From a virus, in IMG/VR virus record IMGVR_UViG_3300044623_000215, positions 1 to 33,711 of that record: 33,711 nucleotides of DNA; one strand, given 5' to 3'. Below the pieces are notes generated by a model. The model was given only the letters and a program-made list of their open reading frames with translations, was not told where the DNA came from and did not search any database. The position numbers and the translations under genes were made by a program. Below are positions 8,748-14,836 of the stretch, piece after piece. Numbering within the stretch: the stretch's first letter is position 1; each line of letters begins with the position of its first letter.

Positions 8748-8901
8748 TGTTTTGCCCCATTTCCTTCATCTCGTTAATAATTGCATCAAGTCTATCAATA
8801 GCAGCATTTAGTGAATCTACTGCTTCTTGTACTTTATGTTCAGGAGTAACTTGTCCTCTAATCCATTCTGAACGAACTCCGTCTAAACTTATTCCACCCA
8901 T
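8722..8901 (-). CDS. Small helical hypothetical protein
   Basis: 59 residues from the ATG at 8901 (MGGISLDGVRSEWIRGQVTP), which has a GGAG ribosome site 7 bases upstream. A longer frame to 8967 adds a basic 22-residue extension without a ribosome site, so the shorter start is preferred. The C-terminal half is a coiled-coil-like helix (VQEAVDSLNAAIDRLDAIIN). The function is unknown. Confidence 0.6.
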   Translation of the reverse strand: MGGISLDGVRSEWIRGQVTPEHKVQEAVDSLNAAIDRLDAIINEMKEMGQNNGTNNKPR

Positions 8902-8971
8902 TTCTTTTCTCCATTTCTTGTTATAGTGTTTATCATTCATATATCTATGAAAATATCGTCTTACCATTGTA

Positions 8972-9217
8972 TCATGACCTAACTATCTTTGGTGCTTTAC
9001 TAATGTTGGTTCTCTTGTTACGAACATCAGCAATTGTGCCTTTGGCTAGATCTGGAAAGTCTTTGCCCTTATTCCTTTTTTGCCAGGAATCCATAAAGGT
9101 CTCAACATGAGAATCAATCAACTGCATAATCTGCTCATCAGACATAGCATTAAGTTCTGCCTCATTGTGCTTTCTCCAAAAGGATTTAACTATTACTGGC
9201 TCGTACTCTTTAGTCAT
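8972..9217 (-). CDS. Hypothetical charged protein
   Basis: 81 residues, beginning MTKEYEPVIVKSFWRKHNEA, helical in the middle (DEQIMQLIDSHVETFMDSWQ), with a basic C-terminus. GGAGCAGCAAAA precedes the ATG, and the start overlaps the end of the upstream membrane peptide gene. No family recognised. Confidence 0.6.
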   Translation of the reverse strand: MTKEYEPVIVKSFWRKHNEAELNAMSDEQIMQLIDSHVETFMDSWQKRNKGKDFPDLAKGTIADVRNKRTNISKAPKIVRS

Positions 9218-9332
9218 TTTTGCTGCTCCAATAGAAATATGCTAACCAACCAATGGACATTGCAATGATTGGGCTTCCTGTTACTAGATTAATAACGCCT
9301 GCCGTTACTATGGCTTTAAATACATTATCCAT
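9210..9332 (-). CDS. 40-residue membrane peptide
   Basis: The ORF from ATG 9332 (MDNVFKAIVTAGVINLVTGS) continues with a hydrophobic segment (PIIAMSIGWLAYFYW) and a short polar end. It starts 5 bases inside the stop codon region of the upstream 52-residue gene and overlaps the downstream start by 8 bases, a strong sign of translational coupling. One membrane pass is expected. The function is unknown. Confidence 0.55.
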   Translation of the reverse strand: MDNVFKAIVTAGVINLVTGSPIIAMSIGWLAYFYWSSKND

Positions 9333-9483
9333 TTTTTACCTTGGTCTTTTTCTTTCTTAGTTTTCCACCTCTTGGACCAACAGGTTGTCTATCAGCCAAA
9401 GATGCTTCATATTCAAGAAGTAGTCCTAAATCAGAAGAAGGTTCTTTATAGGTAACTTTTACAGGAAATACTTTTCTACTCAT
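9325..9483 (-). CDS. 52-residue hypothetical protein with basic C-terminus
   Basis: The ORF from ATG 9483 begins MSRKVFPVKVTYKEPSSDLG and ends in a lysine/arginine-rich tail (GGKLRKKKTKVKNG). It starts in an ATGA overlap with the upstream gene. The basic tail suggests nucleic-acid contact. No family recognised. Confidence 0.55.
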   Translation of the reverse strand: MSRKVFPVKVTYKEPSSDLGLLLEYEASLADRQPVGPRGGKLRKKKTKVKNG

Positions 9484-9704
9484 TTGTAAGATACCTCTAC
9501 TGGAAACACATATTGTGATTCTTCTACTCTTCGCTTTGGCATTTTCTTTCTAATGCCCAAAAAGTTACACATCTCAGGTTGATGCATTGATTCTTTTGTT
9601 TTCTTATTCCACAGGATTAATTCTCCTGTAACCATAGACCTATTACAAACATTACAAGTCTTCTTGTATTTATTGATTATAGTTAACCAATCATTATCTA
9701 ACAT
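9480..9704 (-). CDS. Zinc-ribbon-like protein, first gene of early operon
   Basis: 74 residues, with CNVC near residue 17 and a later Cys and His pair (ESMHQPEMC). A basic segment (RKKMPKRRVEESQ) follows. GGGATAAAT precedes the ATG. It is the first gene after the promoter at 9864-9893 and a long leader, and its stop overlaps the next start by ATGA. The role is unknown; the cysteine pattern suggests a metal-binding fold. Confidence 0.65.
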   Translation of the reverse strand: MLDNDWLTIINKYKKTCNVCNRSMVTGELILWNKKTKESMHQPEMCNFLGIRKKMPKRRVEESQYVFPVEVSYK

Positions 9705-9863
9705 ATTTATCCCATTTCCTTATATAGTATATAGAAGATATACAGTGCCTAATTTCTCTAAGCAACCGTAACCACTATTTTAATTAAAAAATAGTAAGAA
9801 ACAGATTGACTAGAGAAAATTATTTCTCACTGGAGAGGTACCGTAAAACTTCGCAGTGATATC
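9705..9863 (-). other. Long structured 5' leader of the early operon
   Basis: About 150 transcribed bases without a gene. Two hairpins are visible on the minus strand: GAGAAATAATTTTCTC, and ACTATTTT...AAAATAGT with a 6-base loop (around 9773-9794). No known riboswitch class is recognised. The leader may govern translation or early termination of the operon. Confidence 0.4.
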
Positions 9864-9893
9864 AGTGTACCATGATGTTTTATTAAAAGTCAA
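9864..9893 (-). promoter_or_regulatory. Early-operon promoter
   Basis: Minus strand TTGACT (9893-9888), 18-base spacer, TACACT (9869-9864). A direct repeat of CAGTG (9 bases apart, around 9854-9867) overlaps the -10 region and could be an operator. The promoter lies immediately after the terminator at 9902-9951. Confidence 0.65.
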
Positions 9894-9901
9894 ATGTATA
9901 C

Positions 9902-9951
9902 AAAAAAAGGAAGCCCTGGCCAGAAACGGGAGTTAAAGAACCAGGACTTCC
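9902..9951 (-). terminator. Rho-independent terminator of the lysis block
   Basis: On the minus strand GGAAGTCCTGG pairs with CCAGGGCTTCC (11-bp stem with one G-U pair, 21-base loop), followed by seven T residues. It ends the transcript containing the transglycosylase and the two mini-ORFs at 10017-10217. Confidence 0.85.
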
Positions 9952-10016
9952 TATATCTATGAAATCACGGAGGTGTCAACATAGAATACTATTGTAGCAG
10001 GTGGTATAAGTGTATG

Positions 10017-10106
10017 TCAATATAGTTTGATTTTTGTTCTATTACCGTTTTCATCAGTAGTCCAAACTTCAACAAAATCTTCTTCTTGTGTAATTTCTTC
10101 TGTCAT
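10017..10106 (-). CDS. 29-residue mini-protein, paralogue of its neighbour
   Basis: The ORF from ATG 10106 (MTEEITQEEDFVEVWTTDEN, ending GNRTKIKLY) has an AAGGAGAAATC ribosome site. The C-terminal half matches that of the 33-residue protein just upstream (EVWxxDxxGNxxKxKxY), so the two arose by duplication. This conservation supports translation. The function is unknown. Confidence 0.55.
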   Translation of the reverse strand: MTEEITQEEDFVEVWTTDENGNRTKIKLY

Positions 10107-10115
10107 GATTTCTCC

Positions 10116-10217
10116 TTAGTATATCTTTACTTTTACTAGATTACCGTCTTTGTCACGGCTCCATACTTCAGTAGACTCTAGTTTTAAATCTTCAATTATC
10201 TTATCTAGTTCTTCCAT
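10116..10217 (-). CDS. 33-residue mini-protein
   Basis: The start is ATG 10217 (MEELDKIIEDLKLESTEVWS), directly after the transglycosylase stop; a longer frame to 10319 lies inside that gene. It ends DGNLVKVKIY, paralogous to the 29-residue protein downstream. A short acidic helix followed by a beta hairpin is plausible. The function is unknown; the position suggests a lysis or late accessory peptide. Confidence 0.55.
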   Translation of the reverse strand: MEELDKIIEDLKLESTEVWSRDKDGNLVKVKIY

Positions 10218-10218
10218 T

Positions 10219-10635
10219 TTAATACCAGCCTTTCTTCTGAAAATGTTTCCAGGCTCCACATGGATGTGAATGCCTTCTGGAAATATAAGATAGCGTAGCA
10301 ACCAATTGGGATACTGCACTATCTGATTTCTTCATTCCTAGACTGCTTGCTGTGCTGTCTAAGAGTTGTCCAATTCCACTGGCTGTAGAAGTTGGGTTCT
10401 GTGCCTTTGAATTCCACGCTGACTCTTTGCCAATCAGCCTGGTCAGGCACAAAAATTGCTCTTTATTGAGCAAATCCTTAGCCACTTCCTTTGCATTTAC
10501 GCTCAGCAAGGGTGGTCTATCCTTGTAAATAACTAACTCTGGTACTGCTTGTTCTGTTGTAATACTCGCTTGTAAAAATACTGCCAGCAAAATAGCAATT
10601 ACTGCTCTTTGCCATAGGTTTTTGTTTCGCTTAAT
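10219..10635 (-). CDS. Secreted lytic transglycosylase-like endolysin, ATT start
   Basis: About 138 residues from an ATT codon at 10635 with a well-placed GGAG (10646-10643, 7 bases away); no ATG lies in frame upstream before a stop. That start gives a basic N-terminus and hydrophobic core (WQRAVIAILLAVFLQ), a classic signal or signal-anchor sequence. A TTG at 10590 is the alternative but would cut the signal sequence. The catalytic region is FLCLTRLIGKESAWNSKAQN, then GIGQLLDSTASSLG, matching SLT-type transglycosylases with the catalytic Glu in GKES. The C-terminus (HPCGAWKHFQKKGWY) is typical of actinophage and actinobacterial members. It would cleave peptidoglycan at lysis. The adjacent holin-like genes at 11366-11817 fit. 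Confidence 0.75.
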   Translation of the reverse strand: MKRNKNLWQRAVIAILLAVFLQASITTEQAVPELVIYKDRPPLLSVNAKEVAKDLLNKEQFLCLTRLIGKESAWNSKAQNPTSTASGIGQLLDSTASSLGMKKSDSAVSQLVATLSYISRRHSHPCGAWKHFQKKGWY

Positions 10636-10679
10636 AAATCTTCTCCTTTGGTAGTTGAACTGCCCCTACTCATTGGCAT
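10599..10679 (-). CDS. Possible 26-residue leader peptide overlapping the endolysin start
   Basis: ATG at 10679 has a very strong site (AAAGGAGGTAAG, 8 bases). It encodes MPMSRGSSTTKGEDLLSETK and stops within the signal-peptide region of the transglycosylase, in another frame. It could be a regulatory leader whose translation controls the atypical ATT start, or a frameshift feed. Translation is likely from the ribosome site; the role is inference. Confidence 0.45.
   Translation of the reverse strand: MPMSRGSSTTKGEDLLSETKTYGKEQ
10643..10646 (-). promoter_or_regulatory. Ribosome binding site that decides the ATT start
   Basis: AAAGGAGAAG on the minus strand, with GGAG 7 bases before the ATT codon at 10635. 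It lies inside the overlapping 26-residue ORF. Confidence 0.5.
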
Positions 10680-10693
10680 AAGACTTACCTCCT

Positions 10694-10834
10694 TTACAAT
10701 TTGTTCTTCTCAATTAAATCACAGATCTGATCAATGGTCCAGGAATCTAGACCTTCAACCTCAGATAATCTCTCCACCAGTTCTTCCTTGGCGAAGATAT
10801 ATCCGTCTGTGAAACCTTCTTTGTACTCTGACAT
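10694..10834 (-). CDS. 46-residue hypothetical protein
   Basis: The ORF from ATG 10834 (MSEYKEGFTDGYIFAKEELV) ends CDLIEKNKL. Acidic and helical. Small proteins opening with a 'YKEGFxDGYxxAKEEL' pattern are common in phages, but their function is unknown. There is no clear ribosome site: TAAACT lies six bases before ATG, so it may be leaderless. It is divergent from the plus-strand gene at 10891. Confidence 0.6.
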   Translation of the reverse strand: MSEYKEGFTDGYIFAKEELVERLSEVEGLDSWTIDQICDLIEKNKL

Positions 10835-10854
10835 TACTCTAGTTTACACCATTC

Positions 10855-10882
10855 TTGACAATTACGACATGGATGATATAGA
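10855..10882 (+). promoter_or_regulatory. Plus-strand promoter with leaderless start
   Basis: TTGACA (10855-10860), 16-base spacer, TATAGA (10877-10882). The ATG at 10891 is only 8 bases after the -10 box and lacks a ribosome site, so transcription should begin at or next to the start codon. Confidence 0.7.
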
Positions 10883-10890
10883 CTTTAATT

Positions 10891-11127
10891 ATGAAACTAG
10901 AAAACTTTATTAATCCTTACACAGGTGAACAACTACAAAACTTCATTGAGGTCTGCTCTGGCTGCCACCTCAATTTTGCTACTACTGAGGCTGGAGACAA
11001 GCATCGTATTGGTGCCTTTGGAAAGGACAGACGCTGTGCTTCTCCTGAAGAGGTTGGCCTCAAAAAAGTAATAAATAAATATGGGTCTACTGTCTATAAA
11101 AGAACCAGGGATAAGGTCCGTCTCTGA
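10891..11127 (+). CDS. Zinc-finger-like protein, only plus-strand gene
   Basis: 78 residues. The core CSGCHLNFATTEAGDKHRIG followed by RRCASPEEVGL and a late 'NKYGSTVY' strand matches a small protein family frequent in actinobacteria and their phages, which has a Cys-x-x-Cys...His-Arg...Cys zinc site. It is the only gene on this strand, with its own consensus promoter and probably a leaderless mRNA, so it is expressed independently of the two flanking minus-strand operons. A DNA-binding or regulatory role is likely from the layout but not shown. Family recognition is from the pattern only. Confidence 0.75.
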   Translation: MKLENFINPYTGEQLQNFIEVCSGCHLNFATTEAGDKHRIGAFGKDRRCASPEEVGLKKVINKYGSTVYKRTRDKVRL

Positions 11128-11146
11128 ATGCCCTTTTTCACTTTTT

Positions 11147-11165
11147 TTCACGCTCAGTTTTTGAC
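11147..11165. promoter_or_regulatory. Intergenic motif copy 2
   Basis: TTCACGCTCAGTTTTTGAC on the plus strand, 17 of 19 identical to 4232-4250. It is followed by a possible plus-strand promoter (TTGACG, 17 bases, TATAGG at about 11170-11198). Confidence 0.4.
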
Positions 11166-11202
11166 GATTGACGGGTTTTGGTCACTGAGGTATAGGTAGA
11201 TG

Positions 11203-11245
11203 CCTAAACGGGCCTTAAAACGGCTGCTAGGCACCTAAAACAGGC
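11203..11245. repeat. Three degenerate short repeats
   Basis: CCTAAACGGGC (11203), CTTAAAACGGC (11214) and CCTAAAACAGGC (11234) resemble each other and lie in the gene-free spacer between convergent genes. They might be protein-binding sites or iterons; too short and degenerate to be sure. Confidence 0.3.
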
Positions 11246-11260
11246 ACTCTAGAAACAAGG

Positions 11261-11286
11261 AAAAGACCTCAGAATTAACTGAGGCC
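11261..11286 (-). terminator. Terminator after the holin genes
   Basis: Minus strand GGCCTCAG and CTGAGGTC form an 8-bp stem with a 6-base loop, followed by TTTT. It lies about 80 bases downstream of the holin-like gene at 11366 and separates it from the convergent plus-strand gene. Confidence 0.6.
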
Positions 11287-11365
11287 CTTCCATGTAGATA
11301 ATTAATCAGATATGTATTCATATAATGGTGGTTCTGTATTTGATCTACATACACCTATTGTACTC

Positions 11366-11584
11366 TTATTTCTTTGTTATGCCAAATTCTTTTTCATTAG
11401 GCTGTAGGGCTTTTAGTACTGGTCCTGCTAATGCAGCCAAGAACGCATTTGCTAATACCTTTGGATCTGTAATTCCTGCCATGTACATAGCAAGTACGGC
11501 TGCTACGGCTGCTCTAAGATATGATGATCCTGCTGCTAGGGCTTGTTCTTTAACTGTCTTTGGTGCTGGTTTCTTTGTAGCCAT
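11366..11584 (-). CDS. Holin-like membrane protein
   Basis: 72 residues. A basic Pro-rich N-terminus (MATKKPAPKTVKEQALAAGS), one Ala-rich hydrophobic segment (LRAAVAAVLAMYMAGI) and a second (LANAFLAALAGPVLKAL), then a charged end. Small size, two membrane spans and position beside another membrane protein and the endolysin fit a holin. It starts directly at the stop of the upstream gene. The call is by topology and context. Confidence 0.6.
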   Translation of the reverse strand: MATKKPAPKTVKEQALAAGSSYLRAAVAAVLAMYMAGITDPKVLANAFLAALAGPVLKALQPNEKEFGITKK

Positions 11585-11817
11585 TATTTCTCCTTTGGTG
11601 GTGCTTTTCTTTTAGGTCGTACATTCTCAGTCATGAGAATAGTCATAATTTGCTGTACCTGGATTTCTAGCCTATTAACAGAATCTTTTAGGCTTGAGCC
11701 AGAATTGGGTTTTAATTCAGATAGGTAGTGTTTTACCATCCAACGAACTGCTGTAGCAAGTCCTCCAATTAGGGTAAAGATTGCTACAAAAAATGCAGCC
11801 CAGTCTTGTGGTGTCAT
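11584..11817 (-). CDS. Holin or membrane accessory protein
   Basis: 77 residues with one N-terminal membrane span (WAAFFVAIFTLIGGLATAV), then an amphipathic helix (SLKDSVNRLEIQVQQIMTIL) and a basic C-terminus (RPKRKAPPKEK). This layout is common for actinophage holins and antiholins. It overlaps the oxygenase gene upstream by ATGA and touches the next membrane gene, forming a holin pair. Confidence 0.65.
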   Translation of the reverse strand: MTPQDWAAFFVAIFTLIGGLATAVRWMVKHYLSELKPNSGSSLKDSVNRLEIQVQQIMTILMTENVRPKRKAPPKEK

Positions 11818-12515
11818 GACTCTTCTTGGCCTTCCCAGAGATGCTTCTCTAATTGATATTGTCTTTCAAAGTTTAGAACTCCACGATAGTCACAGCATGG
11901 ACAAATTGGTCTGTCATTGCTGTAGTCTGGTTGTGACCAGTAGCCCATCTTGGCTCTAAATCTAAAGTCTGACTTCCATGAGTTTTCAGCATGTCCATCT
12001 GGTGTAAACGCCCAGTGATCAGGTTCTGCAAATTGCATAAATAGCAAGTGCACAAACTTGTCTTCATCTTCTGATGGAAACTCTGGTCTCCAGTGCATTT
12101 GATAATTTCCACAAAAGACAATACAGTCATTTGGTTGTTCATCATAGAAAACATCGTCTACTGCCAATTGCCAGTCAATGTTTTTATCAATGCAAATATC
12201 TAAAGAATACTGGCAGGCTGATTGATCATAATGCTTCCATAGTTGTGGCTTAATACCGTTTTGCTTTTGGTATCTTCCAGTGTGGAATCCTGCTCTTTGG
12301 ATTGTGTCAGAACCAAATGTCTTCTTGGCTATTTCTAAGATTTCTGCTTCTGTCTCAGCATCAAAGCGAACTTCTTCTAACCATCTACCAGCGACTGTAT
12401 GATAGAAATGTGGGCCATCAGGTCCTAGATTCATCTCAAGTAATTGCTTCTTTACCTTCTCAAATAGTTCTGCTGGAAAGAAGTTTTTGACAGATCTTGT
12501 GTCTACTGCTTTCAT
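11814..12515 (-). CDS. 2OG-Fe(II) oxygenase-like protein with C-terminal zinc knuckle
   Basis: 233 residues. The iron-binding pattern is seen as H95-Y-D97 (LWKHYDQSACQYSLDICID) and a distal H141-W-R143, in the context of a double-stranded beta helix. The middle is clearly paralogous to the 184-residue protein at 14833-15387: 'ACxYxLD', 'PNDCIVFCGNYQMHWR' against 'PNEAILFMGEEYEHWR', and 'FAEPDHW' against 'YVEPEHW'. The C-terminus adds CPCCDYRGVLNFERQYQLEK and a His, a zinc-finger-like knuckle absent from the paralogue. It would hydroxylate a protein or other target using 2-oxoglutarate; the substrate is unknown. AGGAGAGTC precedes the ATG. Confidence 0.7.
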   Translation of the reverse strand: MKAVDTRSVKNFFPAELFEKVKKQLLEMNLGPDGPHFYHTVAGRWLEEVRFDAETEAEILEIAKKTFGSDTIQRAGFHTGRYQKQNGIKPQLWKHYDQSACQYSLDICIDKNIDWQLAVDDVFYDEQPNDCIVFCGNYQMHWRPEFPSEDEDKFVHLLFMQFAEPDHWAFTPDGHAENSWKSDFRFRAKMGYWSQPDYSNDRPICPCCDYRGVLNFERQYQLEKHLWEGQEES

Positions 12516-12542
12516 TTAATTGACTCTCCTATCATATTGTTG

Positions 12543-13571
12543 TCATACATTTAGTTTTGACTCTTTCCAATCTCGTTCCCATGTTCCAACACTTAGTCGT
12601 GACCAACTATAGTGTCCACCTTGGGTGTTCTTGTTGTCAAAAACAGGGTTTTTAGAAGGATAGTATTTAAATCTATCGTCTCCGTTGTTATTCCTTAATT
12701 GGTAAATCATTGTGCTAAAAGTAGAAAATGGCGTTCCAACAAAGTCTTCTGCCATAGACATCACAAGAGCACTTATCAAAGCAACTGTCACTCTGTTTTG
12801 AAATCTAAGTTCTTTAAAATCCTTTAAAAATTCTCCAAGAATAATGTCTTCAAGAAGAATTAGTTTATTTTTATCTATTAAATTACTATTAAAGTCATCT
12901 ATGCTGCATAAAATTGGCAATGATTTGTTGTCAAATTGATCTAATCCTTGATTTAAGGCATCTTGAGTAAATTTATAATACTTATGATGATCTGGCATAA
13001 TTCTAATTTGTGTACCGTTAAAATTTTTATAATGCTTTGCTATTTTTTCTGCAATGTCGTAATATTCTTGTTTAAATCTAAATTTGCTTAAGTTAACATC
13101 TATATCTTTAGACCTGTCATAAAAAAATCTGCTATACCACATCAAGGTATTAGTCATTAAATTGTCACAATCTTCTTTAAACTCTACCTTTTTTCTTGTT
13201 CCTGCAAAATCTTTTTCGTTTATTGTATTTCCAGATACATTTAAATATGATTCATGAGTATTAATTAAATTTATTGATGACCTGTCTTTTAAGAAATAGT
13301 CGTTCTTATGTAGAGTGTAATTATCGTAATTAAAATCAACCAAATCAAAAATAGTAGGATTTTTTAAATTGTTTAAATGTTTATCTATTTTTTCTGTATT
13401 AACTTTGTTCCAACTTGCTGATTGAGGATCTTCTATATTTCTATGAGTTAGGTCCCATACAAGGTTAATGTTAGTATCTTTGAGGTGGCCAAGAAGTCCT
13501 GCAAATAATTGAAGACTAGAAAATTGATTTCCCAGACCATTTTGAGAATAACCAATATATGTTAAATTCAC
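12543..13571 (-). CDS. Fucosyltransferase-like glycosyltransferase (putative)
   Basis: 342 residues. It starts at GTG 13571 in a GTGA overlap with the dehydrogenase stop. The N-terminus YIGYSQNGLGNQFSSLQLFA resembles the GDP-binding 'GLGNQ' opening of fucosyltransferases. A mid segment (TQIRIMPDHHKYY) could hold the donor-binding Arg, and the C-terminal VGTPFSTFSTMIYQLRNNNG resembles the Ser-Phe-Ser motif of protein O-fucosyltransferases. It is unusually AT-rich compared with its neighbours, hinting at separate acquisition. A role in sugar transfer fits the adjacent UDP-sugar dehydrogenase. The assignment is by motifs only and could be wrong at family level. Confidence 0.5.
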   Translation of the reverse strand: MNLTYIGYSQNGLGNQFSSLQLFAGLLGHLKDTNINLVWDLTHRNIEDPQSASWNKVNTEKIDKHLNNLKNPTIFDLVDFNYDNYTLHKNDYFLKDRSSINLINTHESYLNVSGNTINEKDFAGTRKKVEFKEDCDNLMTNTLMWYSRFFYDRSKDIDVNLSKFRFKQEYYDIAEKIAKHYKNFNGTQIRIMPDHHKYYKFTQDALNQGLDQFDNKSLPILCSIDDFNSNLIDKNKLILLEDIILGEFLKDFKELRFQNRVTVALISALVMSMAEDFVGTPFSTFSTMIYQLRNNNGDDRFKYYPSKNPVFDNKNTQGGHYSWSRLSVGTWERDWKESKLNV

Positions 13572-14836
13572 TTAGGCCTTCCAATGCTCTTATTCCAAAC
13601 TTGATATTGCCAATGAATAGATTCTTGTTCATCTGCCCACGGATCAATAATCCAAGACTGTACTGGAAGAGATAAAGTTCTAAATACATCATGTGGAGTG
13701 GCAACAAAGAATATCTTTGGCCCATCACAAATAAGTTTTTCATTATTTTGTAGTGGATCAAAAGATCTAAACCTTACTCCTAATTCTTGTAGGTAATGCT
13801 GAAGAAGTATAGATGGACTTCCAGTTGTTATTCCAATATTTTTTTTATAGGAATTTCCTAATACAATAACTTCGTTTCCGCTTTCATCTTGTGCCTTTTT
13901 TAATATTTTTGCAAAATACATAGATTGTTGATCTCTTGCTTTTGCAATCATTTCAAATATATCAAAAGATAGGTCAATCTCTTTTGCTAACCAAGACATC
14001 GCTATCTGGTCTCTTGGGTGGCATCCACCACCATCACCCATTCCAGCCTTCATATATTTGTTAGATATGATTCTGTTTGTGGCTAATGACAATGTGTCTG
14101 TTACTTCATCAACATGGCCACCAATTTTTTCTGTTATCTCTGCCAAAGTATTTGCAAAAACAATCTTCATTCCAATAAATGTATTGTAGGCAACCTTGGT
14201 TAATTCTGCTGATTCTAATGTAATTTCTACAACAGGGCAAGACAAAAATGTTTTATATATTGATACTAGACGAGAAGAGTCTTCTGAGATCCTGCCAATC
14301 AGGACAAACTCAGGGTTTAAAAAGTCATGAATAGTTGTACCCATAGCAATAAAATATGGATTATAGAATATATTAACGCCATCTCTTATGGAAGTCAATA
14401 GTGGTAGGATCTGAGATCTTATTGTTCCTGGCAAAACTGTAGAGATAATTACTATGTCTAGGTTCTTATCTGTTTTCTTAGATAGGTAGTCATTTATTTT
14501 TACTACTACATCTTTTAAATAACTATAGTCAAAGTCTGCACGATCATCTGGAATAGGGCAGTTGCCCTCAAATCTTTCTAAATGTGGAGTAGGTACTGCA
14601 ACAAAAACAATATCTGAGTTATCTAAAACAGAATCTATAGAGTCTTTGATACTAAACTGTGCGTTTGCTAGATAGTCTTCTAACTCTTCTTCAATGTATG
14701 GAGTCTTTCTATCGTCAATGTACTTTTGTATATTAGGATTAACATCAAACCCGTAAACTGTTTTACCAGTTTTAACACTCATCGCTGCAGCACAAGGCAA
14801 GCCAAGTTTTCCTAAACCAATAAATCCTATGTTCAC
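13568..14836 (-). CDS. UDP-glucose/GDP-mannose 6-dehydrogenase family
   Basis: 422 residues from GTG 14836, which overlaps the upstream stop (GTGA) and has GGAG 5 bases before; the longer frame to 14896 lies in the upstream gene. An N-terminal Rossmann fold (NIGFIGLGKLGLPCAAAMS) binds NAD. The central domain has ELTKVAYNTFIGMKI with the catalytic Lys and Asn (about 214, 218), and GMGDGGGCHPRD holds the catalytic Cys at about 272 (Arg replaces the usual Lys after Pro). The C-terminal domain completes the substrate pocket. It oxidises a nucleotide sugar to the uronic acid in two NAD-dependent steps. All key residues are present, so it should be active; the sugar is not known. Confidence 0.88.
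   Translation of the reverse strand: MNIGFIGLGKLGLPCAAAMSVKTGKTVYGFDVNPNIQKYIDDRKTPYIEEELEDYLANAQFSIKDSIDSVLDNSDIVFVAVPTPHLERFEGNCPIPDDRADFDYSYLKDVVVKINDYLSKKTDKNLDIVIISTVLPGTIRSQILPLLTSIRDGVNIFYNPYFIAMGTTIHDFLNPEFVLIGRISEDSSRLVSIYKTFLSCPVVEITLESAELTKVAYNTFIGMKIVFANTLAEITEKIGGHVDEVTDTLSLATNRIISNKYMKAGMGDGGGCHPRDQIAMSWLAKEIDLSFDIFEMIAKARDQQSMYFAKILKKAQDESGNEVIVLGNSYKKNIGITTGSPSILLQHYLQELGVRFRSFDPLQNNEKLICDGPKIFFVATPHDVFRTLSLPVQSWIIDPWADEQESIHWQYQVWNKSIGRPK

Noticed and set aside
8902-8967. Longer N-terminus for the 59-residue protein
   Set aside because: No ribosome site before 8967, while the ATG at 8901 has GGAG at 7 bases.
11203-11238. Plus-strand 12-residue ORF (MPKRALKRLLGT) after a promoter-like sequence
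   Set aside because: The ATG is only 3 bases from the -10 box, so it would lie upstream of the expected start of the transcript.
11325-11728. Hydrophobic plus-strand ORFs opposite the holin genes
   Set aside because: They are antisense to two overlapping minus-strand membrane genes with good ribosome sites, so their hydrophobicity is a mirror effect.
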